64,000 bases of DNA from Sulfurovum indicum (GCF_014931715.1 NZ_CP063164.1:1860001-1924000), one strand, 5' to 3'. Numbered from the stretch's first letter, positions 55,329 to 63,904 are shown. Notes: generated by a model not told the origin, from the sequence alone. Numbers and translations: made by a program.

Positions 55329-56448
55329 GTGCTATCTGAGCCTTACTCAGATAGCACGACGGATCTTCTGCCCACATATCCCCATAGATTGCATAGGCGC
55401 GGCTTCTTGATCCGCCGTTACAAATGTCAATATAACGACAGTCACTGCACCTTCCGCCAAGTTTACGCGGATGTACACGTAGTTTCTGCAGCATCTCTAT
55501 TGGTTCATTCGTCCAGATATCAGAGAAATCCTCATGCAGGATATTGCCTATTTTTACAGGGAAGAACGGATCAGGCTTGACAAAGCCTTCCGAATCTATA
55601 TTAAGTAGTTTGCACCCGGCAGAATTGCCTCCCCACGCGACCAGTCTTGCCATCATCTCTTCGGCATGTTCAGAGTATTTTTGAATAAACCTGTCATAGA
55701 ACAGGACCGCATCCATCTCCATATTCCCTGTTACAATCTCTATATCACATCCGTTTTCATGGTACTCAAACGCTTTATCCAGAATATAGTTTACCGCTGT
55801 AATACGCTGTTCTTTGGTCAGGTCCATCTCCAGATTTTCCAGTCCGCGTCCACTGTAAACCAGGTGAGAGATGTAGATCTTTGGAATATTATGTTTCTCA
55901 GCCAACTCAAAAATAAATTGCAGATCATCATAAGTGTCTTTTGTGATAGTAAAACGGATACCTACTTTGGTCTTTCCGTAACTGTTAAGCAGATCAACTG
56001 CTTTCATTGATTCTACGAATGAACCTTTCAACCCCCTGAAGGTATCATGTACTTCAGGACTTCCGTCAATACTGATACCGATATAGTCAAAGGTGTCAAG
56101 TATCTTCTCGGCATTGCCTTTTTTGACATAAAGTCCGTTGGTGGAAAGATAAGTCACTATACCCAGCTCTTTACAGCGTGCCGCAATATCGAAAAGATCT
56201 TTTCGTGTCAGGGGCTCACCGCCTGAAAAAATGAGAAACTTCACTCCGTTTGCTTTAAGCTTTGGCAGTGTTCTCATCACATCTTCTGTAGTCAGCGTAT
56301 CGACCGCATCGAGATCTGCTTTAGAGTAACAGTGCAGGCAGGAAAGATTACAGCGGTTGGTAAAGTTCCAGATGGCAATACTGCCGTCAAGAACCCTTGC
56401 AGGCCTCCCTTCCGTCACTGACTTTAAAAGATTGGAAAGTCTGAACAT
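55318..56448 (-). CDS. nirJ: NirJ, radical SAM heme d1 synthesis protein
   Basis: It removes propionate groups from didecarboxysiroheme in heme d1 synthesis. The 376 residues contain the radical SAM motif CNLSCLHC (C-x3-C-x2-C), the GGEP motif (FSGGEPLTRKD) and a C-terminal SPASM-like region with CSDCRYIDIC and DPSC. The start overlaps the stop of the NirC-like cytochrome gene by 1 bp. The overall plan matches NirJ; other SPASM proteins such as AhbC are close relatives. Confidence 0.87.
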   Translation of the reverse strand: MFRLSNLLKSVTEGRPARVLDGSIAIWNFTNRCNLSCLHCYSKADLDAVDTLTTEDVMRTLPKLKANGVKFLIFSGGEPLTRKDLFDIAARCKELGIVTYLSTNGLYVKKGNAEKILDTFDYIGISIDGSPEVHDTFRGLKGSFVESMKAVDLLNSYGKTKVGIRFTITKDTYDDLQFIFELAEKHNIPKIYISHLVYSGRGLENLEMDLTKEQRITAVNYILDKAFEYHENGCDIEIVTGNMEMDAVLFYDRFIQKYSEHAEEMMARLVAWGGNSAGCKLLNIDSEGFVKPDPFFPVKIGNILHEDFSDIWTNEPIEMLQKLRVHPRKLGGRCSDCRYIDICNGGSRSRAYAIYGDMWAEDPSCYLSKAQIAREE

Positions 56449-56786
56449 TACTGTTTCTCCTCGGAAAATACTTTGGGTTTATAGGAGAGAATATACTGTG
56501 TGATTGCTTCGAGTTCCTCTTTTGTAAGCTTGAATGCCGGCATAGCATTACGTCTATACCCAAAAACACTGGAAACGGCAGCGGGGTCAGTGATCATTCC
56601 CTGTATCTCTTCTGCACTGCGTTTGGAAGCTATCTCTGTAAATGACGGTCCAAAAGCTACAGCAGTCTGGTGGTGACATCCCCAGCAATAGGTCTCAAAG
56701 ACCTTTTTACCGTTCTCCGCCTGCAAAGAACTACTCATACCGATAAAAACAGACAGGATAATCATCATTCTTTTATTTCGTATCAT
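56448..56786 (-). CDS. NirC-like small cytochrome c
   Basis: A 112-residue monoheme cytochrome with signal peptide (MMIILSVFIGMSSSLQAENG) and CWGCHHQTAVAFGP; Met in NAMPAF is the probable sixth ligand. It is similar to the cytochrome at 62051 (FGY..NAMP...L pattern). Such proteins donate electrons to cytochrome cd1 or help NirS maturation. The start may be Met7 or Met8, because the predicted promoter would put the start point right at Met1. Confidence 0.82.
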   Translation of the reverse strand: MIRNKRMMIILSVFIGMSSSLQAENGKKVFETYCWGCHHQTAVAFGPSFTEIASKRSAEEIQGMITDPAAVSSVFGYRRNAMPAFKLTKEELEAITQYILSYKPKVFSEEKQ

Positions 56787-56793
56787 AAATAGG

Positions 56794-56835
56794 ATAATAA
56801 CAATTTTTAAAACAGAGAAAGTTGATACGGAACAA
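56794..56835 (-). promoter_or_regulatory. FNR-like box and -10 before nirC-like/nirJ
   Basis: TTGAT-ACGG-AACAA (56822-56835, plus-strand reading) has one mismatch. TATTAT (56799 to 56794) lies at the class II distance. Confidence 0.5.
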
Positions 56836-56915
56836 GAAAGGATAGATTTTTGATCAAAAACAGATTGTATGCCCAGACTTGACCAAAAACCCGATCCAAA
56901 GAGAAGTTTTCTACT

Positions 56916-57188
56916 ATATGGGCACCTCTAATAACCCCATACGCCCATAATGGGTTTTGCAGATGTGAGATTTTGCAAGAGGCTTTCAAGTCCTAGCCAA
57001 AGCTAAGACGATGGAAGCATCTTGTGAAAGATCGCGTCTGCAAAGCCCACCCTTTGGGCAATGCCGGCTTTGCCCTATGCGGCGTTACACTTTTTCGACT
57101 TAGCTACGGCTAGGTCTGTAAAGTGTGCCTTGCCTAGAACAAAGCCGGCAATGTTATGAGCATATGGGGTTATTAGAAGTGCCCATAT
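56916..57188. repeat. Structured element 2 (three-way junction)
   Basis: Terminal repeats of 35 bp (56916-56950 with 57154-57188, 4 mismatches) start ATATGGGCACCTCTAATAAC. Arm 1 (56951-57049) pairs TGGGTTTTGCAGATGTG with the matching far side and ends in a TCCTAGCCAAAGCTAAGACG tip. Arm 2 (57059-57153) pairs CAATGCCGGCTTTG with CAAAGCCGGCAATG; tip GACTTAGCTACGGCTAGGTC. CGGCGTTA again lies in arm 2. Most stem bases differ from element 1. Confidence 0.78.
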
Positions 57189-57328
57189 GTTAATAATCAA
57201 GGCACTCTCATTTATAAATCCAAAGCAAGTTTAACAGAAAAAAATTTTAGATACAATGCAACAACAGAATAGATGCACATAAGGCATTTAGGATTATAAT
57301 AGCAAGACGGTAATACCAGGAGGGGATT

Positions 57329-58570
57329 GTGACAACACTTGATGTAATATCACTGCAGAAGGCATGTGAAACGGCCATAGAATATGCACAAAAAAAGAGT
57401 GGAAGTGAGATCATTTCCATTACCAATGCACTGGGACGTATACTTGCAAAAGAGATCATAGCCAAAAAGAACCTTCCCTCCTTTGACAACTCTGCCATGG
57501 ACGGCTTTGCCTTCAGGGCAATAGATGCCGGGAAACGGCTACAGGTAGTAAAAACTATCTTTGCGGGGGAGGTACCTCATGCTAGCTGTAAAGAGGGGGA
57601 GTGCTACCGTATCATGACCGGAGCACAAATTCCATCCGATGTTGATACTGTTGTTCCTATTGAAGATTGCAGTGATGTTACGGATGATGCTGTAACGATC
57701 CCCGCTAACATTAAAGCAGGAAGCAACTTTAGAAAAAAAGGTGAAGAGCTTGCTGTCGGAAACAATATTTTTGAAACAGGACATATTTTAAGAGCCTCTG
57801 ACATTGCCCTGCTCTCCGCACAGGGGATTATGGCCGTAGAGGTTCTTATGCAGCCGCGCATTGCAGTGGTCTCTACAGGAGATGAGATCAAGGAGCCCTG
57901 GGAAGAAGCGAATGAAGATGAGATCTATAATGCCAATGCTTTTGGTATCTCTGCACTTTTAAAGTCATTTGGCTTTATCTCTACCTATGTCGGTTCTATC
58001 CCGGACAACCTGGAAGCGAGTATCAACTTCATCTCTACACTGAAGAGTTATGATGTTGTCATTACTACCGGCGGTATCAGTATGGGAGATGCCGATTTCC
58101 TTTATGATGCTTTCATAGCAAACGGTCTTAAACCACTCTTTCATGGTATCAACCTCAAACCTGGACGACCGACTATGATGGGAACGATGGGCAATACCTT
58201 TGTAATGGGGATGCCGGGCAACCCTTTAACCACTATGCTCACCGTACATGCTATCAGTCTACCCGTCCTCTTCAAGATTGCCGGAGCGAACAATATCTAC
58301 CACACTTTCTCCTATGCTGAGTTTTCCCATGACCTGTTACTTAAACCCGGGCGCACCAACATAGTCATCGGTAAACTGGAGAATGGTATCTTCATTCCTA
58401 CCCGTAACAACAAGATCGGCTCAGGGATGCTCACACCTCTTTCGGAAAGCAATGCAGTAGCCTATTTTGGAGAAGATGTTTCGAAAGTAGAAGGCGAAGA
58501 CCTTATCAAGGTCATTCTCTTTAACGACCGAACACGTGCAAAAGAGAACAGAAGCATCAATTATCACTAG
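57329..58570 (+). CDS. moeA: Molybdopterin molybdenumtransferase MoeA
   Basis: MoeA inserts molybdate into adenylylated molybdopterin, a step needed for NapA. The 413 residues show FDNSAMDGFAFRAIDAG, MTGAQIPSDVDTVVPIED, TTGGISMGDADF and GMPGNPLTTML. It starts at GTG after a strong AGGAGGGG site, since no ATG fits the N-terminus. MogA is not in the window. Confidence 0.93.
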   Translation: MTTLDVISLQKACETAIEYAQKKSGSEIISITNALGRILAKEIIAKKNLPSFDNSAMDGFAFRAIDAGKRLQVVKTIFAGEVPHASCKEGECYRIMTGAQIPSDVDTVVPIEDCSDVTDDAVTIPANIKAGSNFRKKGEELAVGNNIFETGHILRASDIALLSAQGIMAVEVLMQPRIAVVSTGDEIKEPWEEANEDEIYNANAFGISALLKSFGFISTYVGSIPDNLEASINFISTLKSYDVVITTGGISMGDADFLYDAFIANGLKPLFHGINLKPGRPTMMGTMGNTFVMGMPGNPLTTMLTVHAISLPVLFKIAGANNIYHTFSYAEFSHDLLLKPGRTNIVIGKLENGIFIPTRNNKIGSGMLTPLSESNAVAYFGEDVSKVEGEDLIKVILFNDRTRAKENRSINYH

Positions 58571-58593
58571 AAAACATTTCCATTTTTTCGCCA

Positions 58594-58607
58594 TTGATAC
58601 AGGTCAA
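58594..58607 (+). promoter_or_regulatory. FNR-like box before pentaheme cytochrome
   Basis: TTGAT-ACAG-GTCAA has one mismatch. A TACAAT (58630-58635) stands at the exact class II distance. Confidence 0.65.
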
Positions 58608-58661
58608 TACCTGCAGCCTTCACTTTGAATACAATACGAAAACTCTTTTTCGGAGACGACC

Positions 58662-59804
58662 ATGTTTACCCATTTTTATCGTTTGGCTCTACTGTTACTC
58701 TCTGTCACTTCTGTAGAGGCGGCACTGGAGAATGCCACCTGCAAAAAATGTCATCCTGTCATTTTTCAGGAATATCAAAACTCCATGCATGCCAAAGCTT
58801 CGATCTTCAAAGACCCTGTCCATAAAGCCGTATGGGACAAACACCCTGCAAAAAAGAAAAATAATTACAAGTGTGCCAAATGCCATACTCCTTCTGATCA
58901 TCAACTGCTTTCAGGGAAAAACAAACTCAAGGCCAATGCCATACAGTTAAATGAACCTATCTCCTGCCAAGCTTGTCATACCATACAGAGGGTAGAAGAG
59001 CATACCAAGGCTAACAAGAATATCCATACTTCCAAAGAAAAATACTTTTTTTCAGCCAATAAAACAAAAAAAGGGAAAAAGGTCGTTTTTAAAGAGGAAA
59101 AAAGTCTCTTTGGACTGATTACCAAAACATCAGGCTCTCCCTACCATGATATCGACTACAGCAATGAAAATTTCTATAACGGGAAGATATGCCTTGGATG
59201 CCATGACCATAAACAGAATGCAAAAGACTTTTCCGTATGCGATATGCAAATCAAACAGGGAGATTCAAAAGAGACCTGTATCAGTTGTCATATGCCTCAA
59301 ACCAAGGGTTCCCTTGCAAATCAGAAGCAAAGTACCACACATGCTTTCCATGGTGTGAACATTCACCGGAAACCTGTTAACCTGTCCCGCTATGTCAAAC
59401 TCTTTTTGGCCAAAACTGACAATGGATTTGTTATCACTATCGAAAATGAAGCTACTCACACCCTCTTCCCTCAACCGCTCCGACTCTCCCAGCTGCATGT
59501 TAGCATTGAGAGAGCCGGAAAAATGATCAGACTTGCTCCTGTGAGCTTCAGACGCATTATCGGAACAGAAAACAAACCATCTGTGCCATGGCTGGCAACT
59601 GAAGTCATCACAGATAATACGATCAAAGCTTTGGAAAAAAGAAAAATACGCTACTCTACAGCCTTACACAAAGGAGATGAAGTGGTAGTTGCCTTTGGCT
59701 ACTATATCGCCAATCCCAAAACAGCCAAAAAACTTGGTATTGACGATCATGGATCATCAAAATTTATTACACTGACACAAAAACGTTTTACCATCGGACA
59801 ATAA
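58662..59804 (+). CDS. Periplasmic pentaheme cytochrome c
   Basis: A 380-residue secreted protein (signal YRLALLLLSVTSVEAA) with five CxxCH sites: Cys27 (CKKCH), Cys71 (CAKCH), Cys102 (CQACH), Cys177 (CLGCH) and Cys206 (CISCH). The C-terminal 150 residues have no heme and look beta-rich. The heme part resembles cytochrome c554-like proteins. Its FNR-like box and place in the island suggest a role in nitrogen-oxide electron transfer; the redox partner is unknown. Confidence 0.82.
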   Translation: MFTHFYRLALLLLSVTSVEAALENATCKKCHPVIFQEYQNSMHAKASIFKDPVHKAVWDKHPAKKKNNYKCAKCHTPSDHQLLSGKNKLKANAIQLNEPISCQACHTIQRVEEHTKANKNIHTSKEKYFFSANKTKKGKKVVFKEEKSLFGLITKTSGSPYHDIDYSNENFYNGKICLGCHDHKQNAKDFSVCDMQIKQGDSKETCISCHMPQTKGSLANQKQSTTHAFHGVNIHRKPVNLSRYVKLFLAKTDNGFVITIENEATHTLFPQPLRLSQLHVSIERAGKMIRLAPVSFRRIIGTENKPSVPWLATEVITDNTIKALEKRKIRYSTALHKGDEVVVAFGYYIANPKTAKKLGIDDHGSSKFITLTQKRFTIGQ

Positions 59805-59814
59805 TATACTATGC

Positions 59815-59834
59815 ATGGTCAGCAAGCTGACCAT
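59815..59834. terminator. Hairpin between convergent genes
   Basis: ATGGTCAGC-AA-GCTGACCAT is a perfect 9-bp stem between the pentaheme and PAP2 stops. Confidence 0.55.
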
Positions 59835-59860
59835 CTCATCATTTCAGTTGAACGGATATA

Positions 59861-60481
59861 TTACGGTACCCTTTTCCAAACCAGCCTTAACAACGTGATC
59901 CAAAAGAGTCCCAGGCTAAAACCACCCAAAACATCACTGAACCAATGTACTCCCAGATAAATACGGGTTGTAGCAATCAATACCGTCCATCCAAATGCTG
60001 CCCAGAACAATATTGTATGCAGCAGTTTCGAATCTGTTTTCCCCTTAAGTATAAAGTAACATGCAAATGCCATCGCTGTAGCCATTGTTGTATGTCCTGA
60101 GGGGAAAGAGTATCCTCCTATTTCCAGGATAGCTGTATCAGGACGTGCCCTTTCTACCAGGAACTTAACACCGGAAAAGAGCCCTGCAGATCCAAGTGTT
60201 GCCATTACGAACAACCCGATATCACTATACCACTCTTTCCGCCAAAACAGTAGTATAGTGATGAAAGAAAAGATAGCTACTCCTACAAAACCATTCATAT
60301 CTGTTACAGCTTTGACCCAGGGAGTAAGCCAATCCATACGGAGACTGGACATATGAAGGCTGATCCAACTGTCAATACGAGTCAAAAACGAGTGACTTCT
60401 CACACTTACAAGTATAGCAACAAAGAAAACCAGAGAGAAAAGATTGACAAGAGTAAGCAACTTTCTATTTTCAAACATCAT
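59861..60481 (-). CDS. PAP2-family phosphatase
   Basis: A 206-residue membrane phosphatase with about six helices. The three PAP2 motifs are KFLVERARP, PSGHTTMATAMAF (SGHT) and TRIYLGVHWFSDVLGG. Likely substrates are undecaprenyl pyrophosphate or phosphatidic/phosphatidylglycerol phosphates. It is not linked in an obvious way to the nitrogen genes. Confidence 0.85.
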   Translation of the reverse strand: MMFENRKLLTLVNLFSLVFFVAILVSVRSHSFLTRIDSWISLHMSSLRMDWLTPWVKAVTDMNGFVGVAIFSFITILLFWRKEWYSDIGLFVMATLGSAGLFSGVKFLVERARPDTAILEIGGYSFPSGHTTMATAMAFACYFILKGKTDSKLLHTILFWAAFGWTVLIATTRIYLGVHWFSDVLGGFSLGLFWITLLRLVWKRVP

Positions 60482-60774
60482 CCAAAATCCTATATATTAT
60501 CGTTGCAATATGGTATTAAAATTATCAAAAGTACGTTCATCTACTGACATTATACAAGAAGAAGTGGTTTACAGGGAAAGGAAATATGGAAAGTCCACTT
60601 CTTCTTTGGGGAAGCGATGGTCAGAGGACAAACAAGGAAGTTTACAGTTTTGGACAAGGAGTAAAACAAAAACCCCGAACCATCGTCCGAAAGAGTTTCT
60701 CTCTTTCTTATACACAGTATACACTCCTTCCACTAACCATTGTAAAATAGAGTGTTAACCAATGACTAACTGAG
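60482..60774. other. 293-bp gap between PAP2 and peroxidase genes
   Basis: An open frame across this stretch on the plus strand shows no family features and is likely spurious. A perfect 12-bp inverted repeat AAGAAGAAGTGG / CCACTTCTTCTT (60556-60567 with 60595-60606) is the only clear structure, along with a looser CGATGGT / ACCATCG pair. Confidence 0.5.
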
Positions 60775-61848
60775 TCACTTTTCTACTATTTTTCCTTCAA
60801 GTGTCTTCAGGAATGCTACAACATCACCTATCTGCTCTTTCGTAAACTCATCTCCTACCTGATACTTGCTCATAATGCGTACAGCCTCTTCAAGAGTATC
60901 AACCGACCCATTATGAAAATAGGGAGCAGTTTTGGTAATGTTGCGCAAGATCGGTACACGGAACATCAATCTATTGTCCTTACCGAGAAATCCCCCTTTA
61001 TTCACAAAAGGAAAAGGGCTCTCTTTCAACCGAATATCAGGTTCGAACCATAAACCCATATAATCAGAAAGGTAACGTCTTAAAGGAAACCGCTGTATAC
61101 TTTGTCCCCCTACACTCATACCGGTATGACATCCGCTGCACCCTTTGGTAATGAAAAGAGCCATCCCCCGTTTTGCTTTATCTGAAATAGCTGTATCTTT
61201 TCCTTCCAGAAATCTATCGTAGGCACCACGCGTCAATAGTGTCCGCTCATATGCCCCGATAACTTTACGTACATTCTTGAAAGTGATATCTTCTGTACCA
61301 AACACCATTCTGAATTTCTCTTTTAAAGCAGTGTCAGCATTAAGTCGTTCTTCTACTTCTTTGGGAGTCATATTCATCTCAAAAGGAGCCTGTATAGGAC
61401 CGCCTGCCTGTGCTTCAACATCTTTGGCACGTCCATCCCAAAATTGTGCTTTGGCAAGCGCTGCATTAAGCACAGTAGGAGAGTTTAAATGGAAAGGGTT
61501 GGCTCTCCCGTGAAATCCAATTGCTGTAGGGACATTATCATCTCCTCCCTCCTGTAACATGTGACAGCTCGCACAGCTAATGGTTTTATCTTTAGAAAGA
61601 CGAATATCGGAGAAAAGCTTTTCTCCTAATGCAATCTTCTCGTTACTGAGCGGATTTTCAGGGTTGTCTGTCACTTTAAATACTCCTGCATAGGTTTTTG
61701 GTACAGGTATAAGGTTATGTTTCAGGGCTGCTTCCCTTAACTCTTTCTCTGTAAAAGCGACTGTACTTTTCGAACGCAGAAACTGCAATGATATAATGAT
61801 TATGACAACCAGAAGTGTTATTATCAGAGGGTGGATCAACTTTTTCAT
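60775..61848 (-). CDS. Diheme cytochrome c peroxidase (CCP/MauG family)
   Basis: It reduces hydrogen peroxide in the periplasm with electrons from small cytochromes. The 357 residues start MKKLIHPLIITLLVVIIIIS, a membrane anchor. Heme 1 is CASCH (Cys92, Cys95, His96) and heme 2 is CSGCH (Cys237, Cys240, His241). FHLNSPTVLNAA and YFHNGSVDTLEEAVRIM are family segments. The chain start ten residues upstream is possible but less likely. Confidence 0.9.
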   Translation of the reverse strand: MKKLIHPLIITLLVVIIIISLQFLRSKSTVAFTEKELREAALKHNLIPVPKTYAGVFKVTDNPENPLSNEKIALGEKLFSDIRLSKDKTISCASCHMLQEGGDDNVPTAIGFHGRANPFHLNSPTVLNAALAKAQFWDGRAKDVEAQAGGPIQAPFEMNMTPKEVEERLNADTALKEKFRMVFGTEDITFKNVRKVIGAYERTLLTRGAYDRFLEGKDTAISDKAKRGMALFITKGCSGCHTGMSVGGQSIQRFPLRRYLSDYMGLWFEPDIRLKESPFPFVNKGGFLGKDNRLMFRVPILRNITKTAPYFHNGSVDTLEEAVRIMSKYQVGDEFTKEQIGDVVAFLKTLEGKIVEK

Positions 61849-61949
61849 AAGCCTTTCCTTGTCTTTTGTGTTACCCAAGTATATATAAATATAACAAGAT
61901 AAGCAATACCCTCTCTTTTAGTCTAAATAGGAGTAAATTTGTCCTATTA

Positions 61950-61963
61950 TTGATCTGTATCAA
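61950..61963 (+). promoter_or_regulatory. Perfect FNR-like box before NirC-like gene 2
   Basis: TTGAT-CTGT-ATCAA fits the consensus fully. TATATT (61986-61991) stands at the class II distance toward the plus-strand cytochrome. In the other direction, toward the peroxidase, the -10 is poor. Confidence 0.75.
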
Positions 61964-62050
61964 GAATTCCCCATGCATATTCCGATATATTTCGTCAAAG
62001 ACTAATTAAGAGTAATTTAGTCTGAATTAAACACTTTAAAGGAATTTGCC

Positions 62051-62389
62051 ATGAAACAAATCACGATCCTGCTATCCCTCTTGTTGGGAACAGAACTTCT
62101 TGCCGATATAGAAAAAGGGAAAGCTGCATATACTGCGAACTGTGCTATTTGCCATACAGTCAATGGAGGAAGAGCAATGGGACCTGACTTCAATATTGTC
62201 TCTTATACAAGAACAAAAGAAGAGATACAACAGTATGCAGAGAACCCCTCCTCTTTATACAGAAAATTCGGATACAGTGCCAATGCTATGCCTACACTTC
62301 CCCTTAACGAAGATGATCTCAGTGATATAGCTGAGTATATCAGTTCACTGCAGCCTTTTAAAAAATGGATGGTAAAGAAAAAAATATAG
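62051..62389 (+). CDS. NirC-like small cytochrome c, second copy
   Basis: A 112-residue monoheme cytochrome with signal peptide (MKQITILLSLLLGTELLADI), CAICHTVNGGRAMGP and NAMPTLPL. It is a clear relative of the cytochrome at 56448, with the same length and FGY..NAMP region. It has its own FNR-like box. It is a likely electron donor in the nitrite branch or to the adjacent peroxidase. Confidence 0.83.
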   Translation: MKQITILLSLLLGTELLADIEKGKAAYTANCAICHTVNGGRAMGPDFNIVSYTRTKEEIQQYAENPSSLYRKFGYSANAMPTLPLNEDDLSDIAEYISSLQPFKKWMVKKKI

Positions 62390-62420
62390 ACAGATGAAGC
62401 TGTATCCGGTTCATCTCTGA

Positions 62421-63098
62421 TTATCTCCTCCAAACCACTTTCAGGTCAGAAGAGAGCAGTGATTGGTCAAAAGAGCTTTGTTCCGGCTTGACCTTTCCTA
62501 TTGTATGCTCTGAAAAAACAAACGGTTGCAGATAATAGGTACCGGTATAGCCTCGTTTTACAAGATCTCTGATAATACGGTTGATCTCTTCCACGCCTAA
62601 GAGATCATTATGCACCGTTGTTCTTACCTCAAAAGGGAATGCCTGACTGATAAGGAAGTTCAATGTTTTTGAGAAACGGTCAAAATGTTTATCTTTTGTA
62701 ACAGTGTAATATCTCTCTTTGGGTGCTTTGTAATCAAGAGCGATATAGTCAACCAGATTCTCTTCAACCAGTCTGCGGATCATTTCCGGGTTCAGACCGT
62801 TGGTATCCAGTTTAATCTTGAATTTTAACTGCCTGATCTTTTTACAGAATGCCGGCAGATCCTCATAGAGTGTGGCTTCTCCTCCGGAAAGAACAACCGC
62901 TTCAAGAAGGCCTGTTCTGCTCTCTAAGAATGCTATTGCTTCCTCCTCGCTTCTCTCTCCTTCTCCAAAGACAATATCCCGGTTGTAGCAATAGACACAG
63001 CGCATATTGCACCGGGCAAACCAGAAAATGGCTGCCAGATGGTCAGGATAATCCAGAAGCGTGAAGGGAGTAATATCATACAGAGGCTTATGCTGCAT
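62421..63098 (-). CDS. nrdG: Anaerobic ribonucleotide reductase activating protein
   Basis: NrdG makes the glycyl radical on NrdD with SAM and a [4Fe-4S] cluster. The 225 residues start MQHKPLYDITPFTLLDYPDH and have the radical SAM motif CNMRCVYC (C-x3-C-x2-C) and LSGGEATLYEDL. The upstream 25 codons overlap the small NrdD-like gene and were left out. The main nrdD gene is not in the window. Confidence 0.9.
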   Translation of the reverse strand: MQHKPLYDITPFTLLDYPDHLAAIFWFARCNMRCVYCYNRDIVFGEGERSEEEAIAFLESRTGLLEAVVLSGGEATLYEDLPAFCKKIRQLKFKIKLDTNGLNPEMIRRLVEENLVDYIALDYKAPKERYYTVTKDKHFDRFSKTLNFLISQAFPFEVRTTVHNDLLGVEEINRIIRDLVKRGYTGTYYLQPFVFSEHTIGKVKPEQSSFDQSLLSSDLKVVWRR

Positions 63099-63261
63099 TG
63101 GTCTGTGATGCCTTTTCAAGAAAGAACTTTCTCTCCCTGTGCTCACCTTTTTTACCTGTATTGAAACTCTCAACCGGTCTGTGGTAACCCATTACTCTTG
63201 TATACACTATACATTTTGTTCGCTCTGCTTTATATTTTTCAAGCACTTTATTTTGATTCAT
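63088..63261 (-). CDS. 57-residue stand-alone NrdD C-terminal-like protein
   Basis: The product MNQNKVLEKYKAERTKCIVY continues TRVMGYHRPVESFNTGKKGE and HRERKFF. The segment resembles the RVTGY...FN.GKK.E..DR tail of anaerobic ribonucleotide reductase, but the catalytic core is absent. Only one Cys remains, so the usual zinc ribbon is not complete. It starts at Met after GGAGAAAAG, and its 3' end overlaps nrdG by 11 bp. It may assist NrdG or be a relic. Confidence 0.72.
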   Translation of the reverse strand: MNQNKVLEKYKAERTKCIVYTRVMGYHRPVESFNTGKKGEHRERKFFLEKASQTNAA

Positions 63262-63421
63262 CTTTTCTCCTTTTTTATGAAATATGTCTCTGTGAAGAGA
63301 AGCAAAGCATCTCTTCAACTACCTGCAGAAAATGCCTTTTCTGCCTCCTGACTATAAGGCTTATACATGCAAATCTCTAAATGATTTCCCGTAAAAGCTC
63401 CCTCTTTGATTCAGTTTTGCA

Positions 63422-63904
63422 TTATCCGCAAGATTGCTCTGAATACCGTAAGCTTGTCTCAATCATTTTCAGGACGAACTCTTCACCCATACCCTTTTGT
63501 CTGTTCCGGTAATTTTCATAGGCAGCCAAAAAAGCTACAAGAATCATTGCCGTACACTCTTCACAATTGTCTTTTGCTGCCATTTCCTCCAACGATGCCT
63601 GTGTCATCAGAAAAGCTTCCTCCAACAAAATCCCTTTGATCTCTTCTGTAAATATTGAAGCGGAAAATGCAATCGTGGGACAACCGTTGAACTCATACCC
63701 GACGTTATCTATCTCTTCACTCTCATTTACCAGAACATACATGTCCACCTGCCCGTAATTGTCCGGATTCCTGCCTATTCCTCTGGCATTGTACTCTTTC
63801 AGTGCCCAGCGGTTCTTTGGGTCATGATAATGCTCATTCAGCACTTTTGTCTGTTCGCTGTTTACATTGTAGCCATGTGCTTTAAGATCTTCTTCAGTTA
63901 TCAT
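63422..63904 (-). CDS. NifU/IscU-like Fe-S scaffold
   Basis: A 160-residue protein with the IscU-type core PDNYGQVDMYVLVNESEEID and NVGYEFNGCPTIAFSASIFT, then DNCEECTAMIL. The GCPT Cys and the later Cys pair fit cluster ligands, but the first canonical ligand (GCGD in IscU) is replaced by NYGQ. It is therefore a divergent scaffold. Its start overlaps the end of the truncated upstream gene by 11 bp. Confidence 0.75.
   Translation of the reverse strand: MITEEDLKAHGYNVNSEQTKVLNEHYHDPKNRWALKEYNARGIGRNPDNYGQVDMYVLVNESEEIDNVGYEFNGCPTIAFSASIFTEEIKGILLEEAFLMTQASLEEMAAKDNCEECTAMILVAFLAAYENYRNRQKGMGEEFVLKMIETSLRYSEQSCG

Larger units (their letters stand above)
56787..57328. other. 542-bp gap holding FNR-like box and structured element 2
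   Basis: The left part has the nirC/nirJ promoter. Positions 56916-57188 are the structured element. The last 140 bp lead to moeA and contain a possible TATAAT (57295-57300). No convincing protein gene was seen. Confidence 0.65.

Noticed and set aside
60444-60758. 104-residue open frame across the PAP2-peroxidase gap
   Set aside because: It overlaps the PAP2 start region, has low-complexity basic composition and lacks a ribosome site.
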